Source: Bacteroidales bacterium
GTDB taxonomy: Bacteria > Bacteroidota > Bacteroidia > Bacteroidales > UBA932
Assembly: GCA_017447265.1 (NCBI GenBank)
Contig: JAFSOA010000019.1
Span: 1-59,959, forward strand
Direction of reading: 5' to 3'
DNA length: 59,959 nucleotides
Positions 59,895-59,959 of this stretch are shown here, piece after piece. How positions within the stretch are numbered: position 1 is the stretch's first letter; each line of letters starts with the position of its first letter. The notes beneath the pieces are model-generated. The model was not told where the DNA came from and searched no databases. It was given only the letters and a program-made list of their open reading frames with translations. A program made the position numbers and the translations under genes.

Positions 59895-59959
59895 ATGAAT
59901 ATAGAATTCTTACACGTCACCGCCGCCGAGTATATCTCCGGCTACCTGCTGAAGCTCAC
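59895..59959 (+). CDS. DUF2442-like protein, N-terminal fragment
   Basis: Only 21 residues before the window ends, opening MNIEFLHVTAAEYISGYLL. Position 4 bp after a DUF4160 gene suggests a DUF2442 protein. Confidence 0.6.
   Translation, partial: MNIEFLHVTAAEYISGYLLKL

Overview
The window reads as chromosome of an uncultured, fairly GC-rich Bacteroidales, possibly a gut or rumen lineage. The evidence is repeated promoter boxes of the form TTTG-N20-TAnnTTTG (the Bacteroidetes -33/-7 consensus), lipoproteins with Bacteroidetes-style lipoboxes, a Porin_10-type outer-membrane protein, a FISUMP-type lipoprotein, and little Shine-Dalgarno use. No rRNA operon, CRISPR array, integrase or intact transposase was seen. 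Both window ends (about 350-1300 and 55000-59600) look more AT-rich than the middle, by eye only, and carry more unknown genes.

Layout. 1-1.4 kb: end of a GNAT acetyltransferase broken at an A9 run, and an orphan PstS-like lipoprotein. 1.5-6.3 kb: divergent mnmE and cstA, then an ECF sigma / membrane protein / head-GIN operon. 6.4-10.9 kb: rlmD plus two tandem SLC13 permeases. 10.9-13.6 kb: a carboxypeptidase-regulatory-like protein and rarA. 13.6-19.8 kb: a polyamine-uptake operon (short leader ORF, outer-membrane barrel, potA-potB-potC-potD, acyltransferase). 19.9-24 kb: atoE, an acyl carrier protein with an AMP-forming ligase, and a hemerythrin-LuxR regulator. 24-32.7 kb: PrsW-like protease, upp, M16 peptidase, recQ, pckA and a nitroreductase. 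33-40.3 kb: an AmgK-RapZ_C fusion with murU (cell-wall sugar salvage), a PncB-PncA fusion (NAD salvage), a porin and a lytic transglycosylase.

40.4-47.6 kb holds a compact galactan pathway: a GH53 endo-galactanase lipoprotein with a possible surface-export signal, a GH2 beta-galactosidase lipoprotein, galK and galM, with a LolC/E-type permease at the end. 47.6-48.4 kb has tRNA-Gly(CCC), an AlaX-type editing protein and tRNA-Val(CAC). 48.6-52 kb: a transaldolase-family aldolase, a prolyl-tRNA editing protein, an AlkD-like repair protein, a uracil-DNA-glycosylase-like protein and a Bcp peroxiredoxin. 52-55 kb: a FISUMP lipoprotein with a small upstream ORF and a membrane AraC regulator. 55-60 kb: mostly unknown genes, two clear regulatory palindrome arrangements, and a DUF4160/DUF2442 pair cut by the window end.

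The most unusual content is repetitive. Several families of structured intergenic elements recur (21.2, 24.1, 32.7-32.95, 37.2, 40.3 and 43.9-44.1 kb). In one of them the stem sequences change but stay complementary between copies. A separate palindromic family with 21-bp internal repeats has entered two adjacent repair-related genes three times, each time in frame, adding a CHSERSEES-type peptide.
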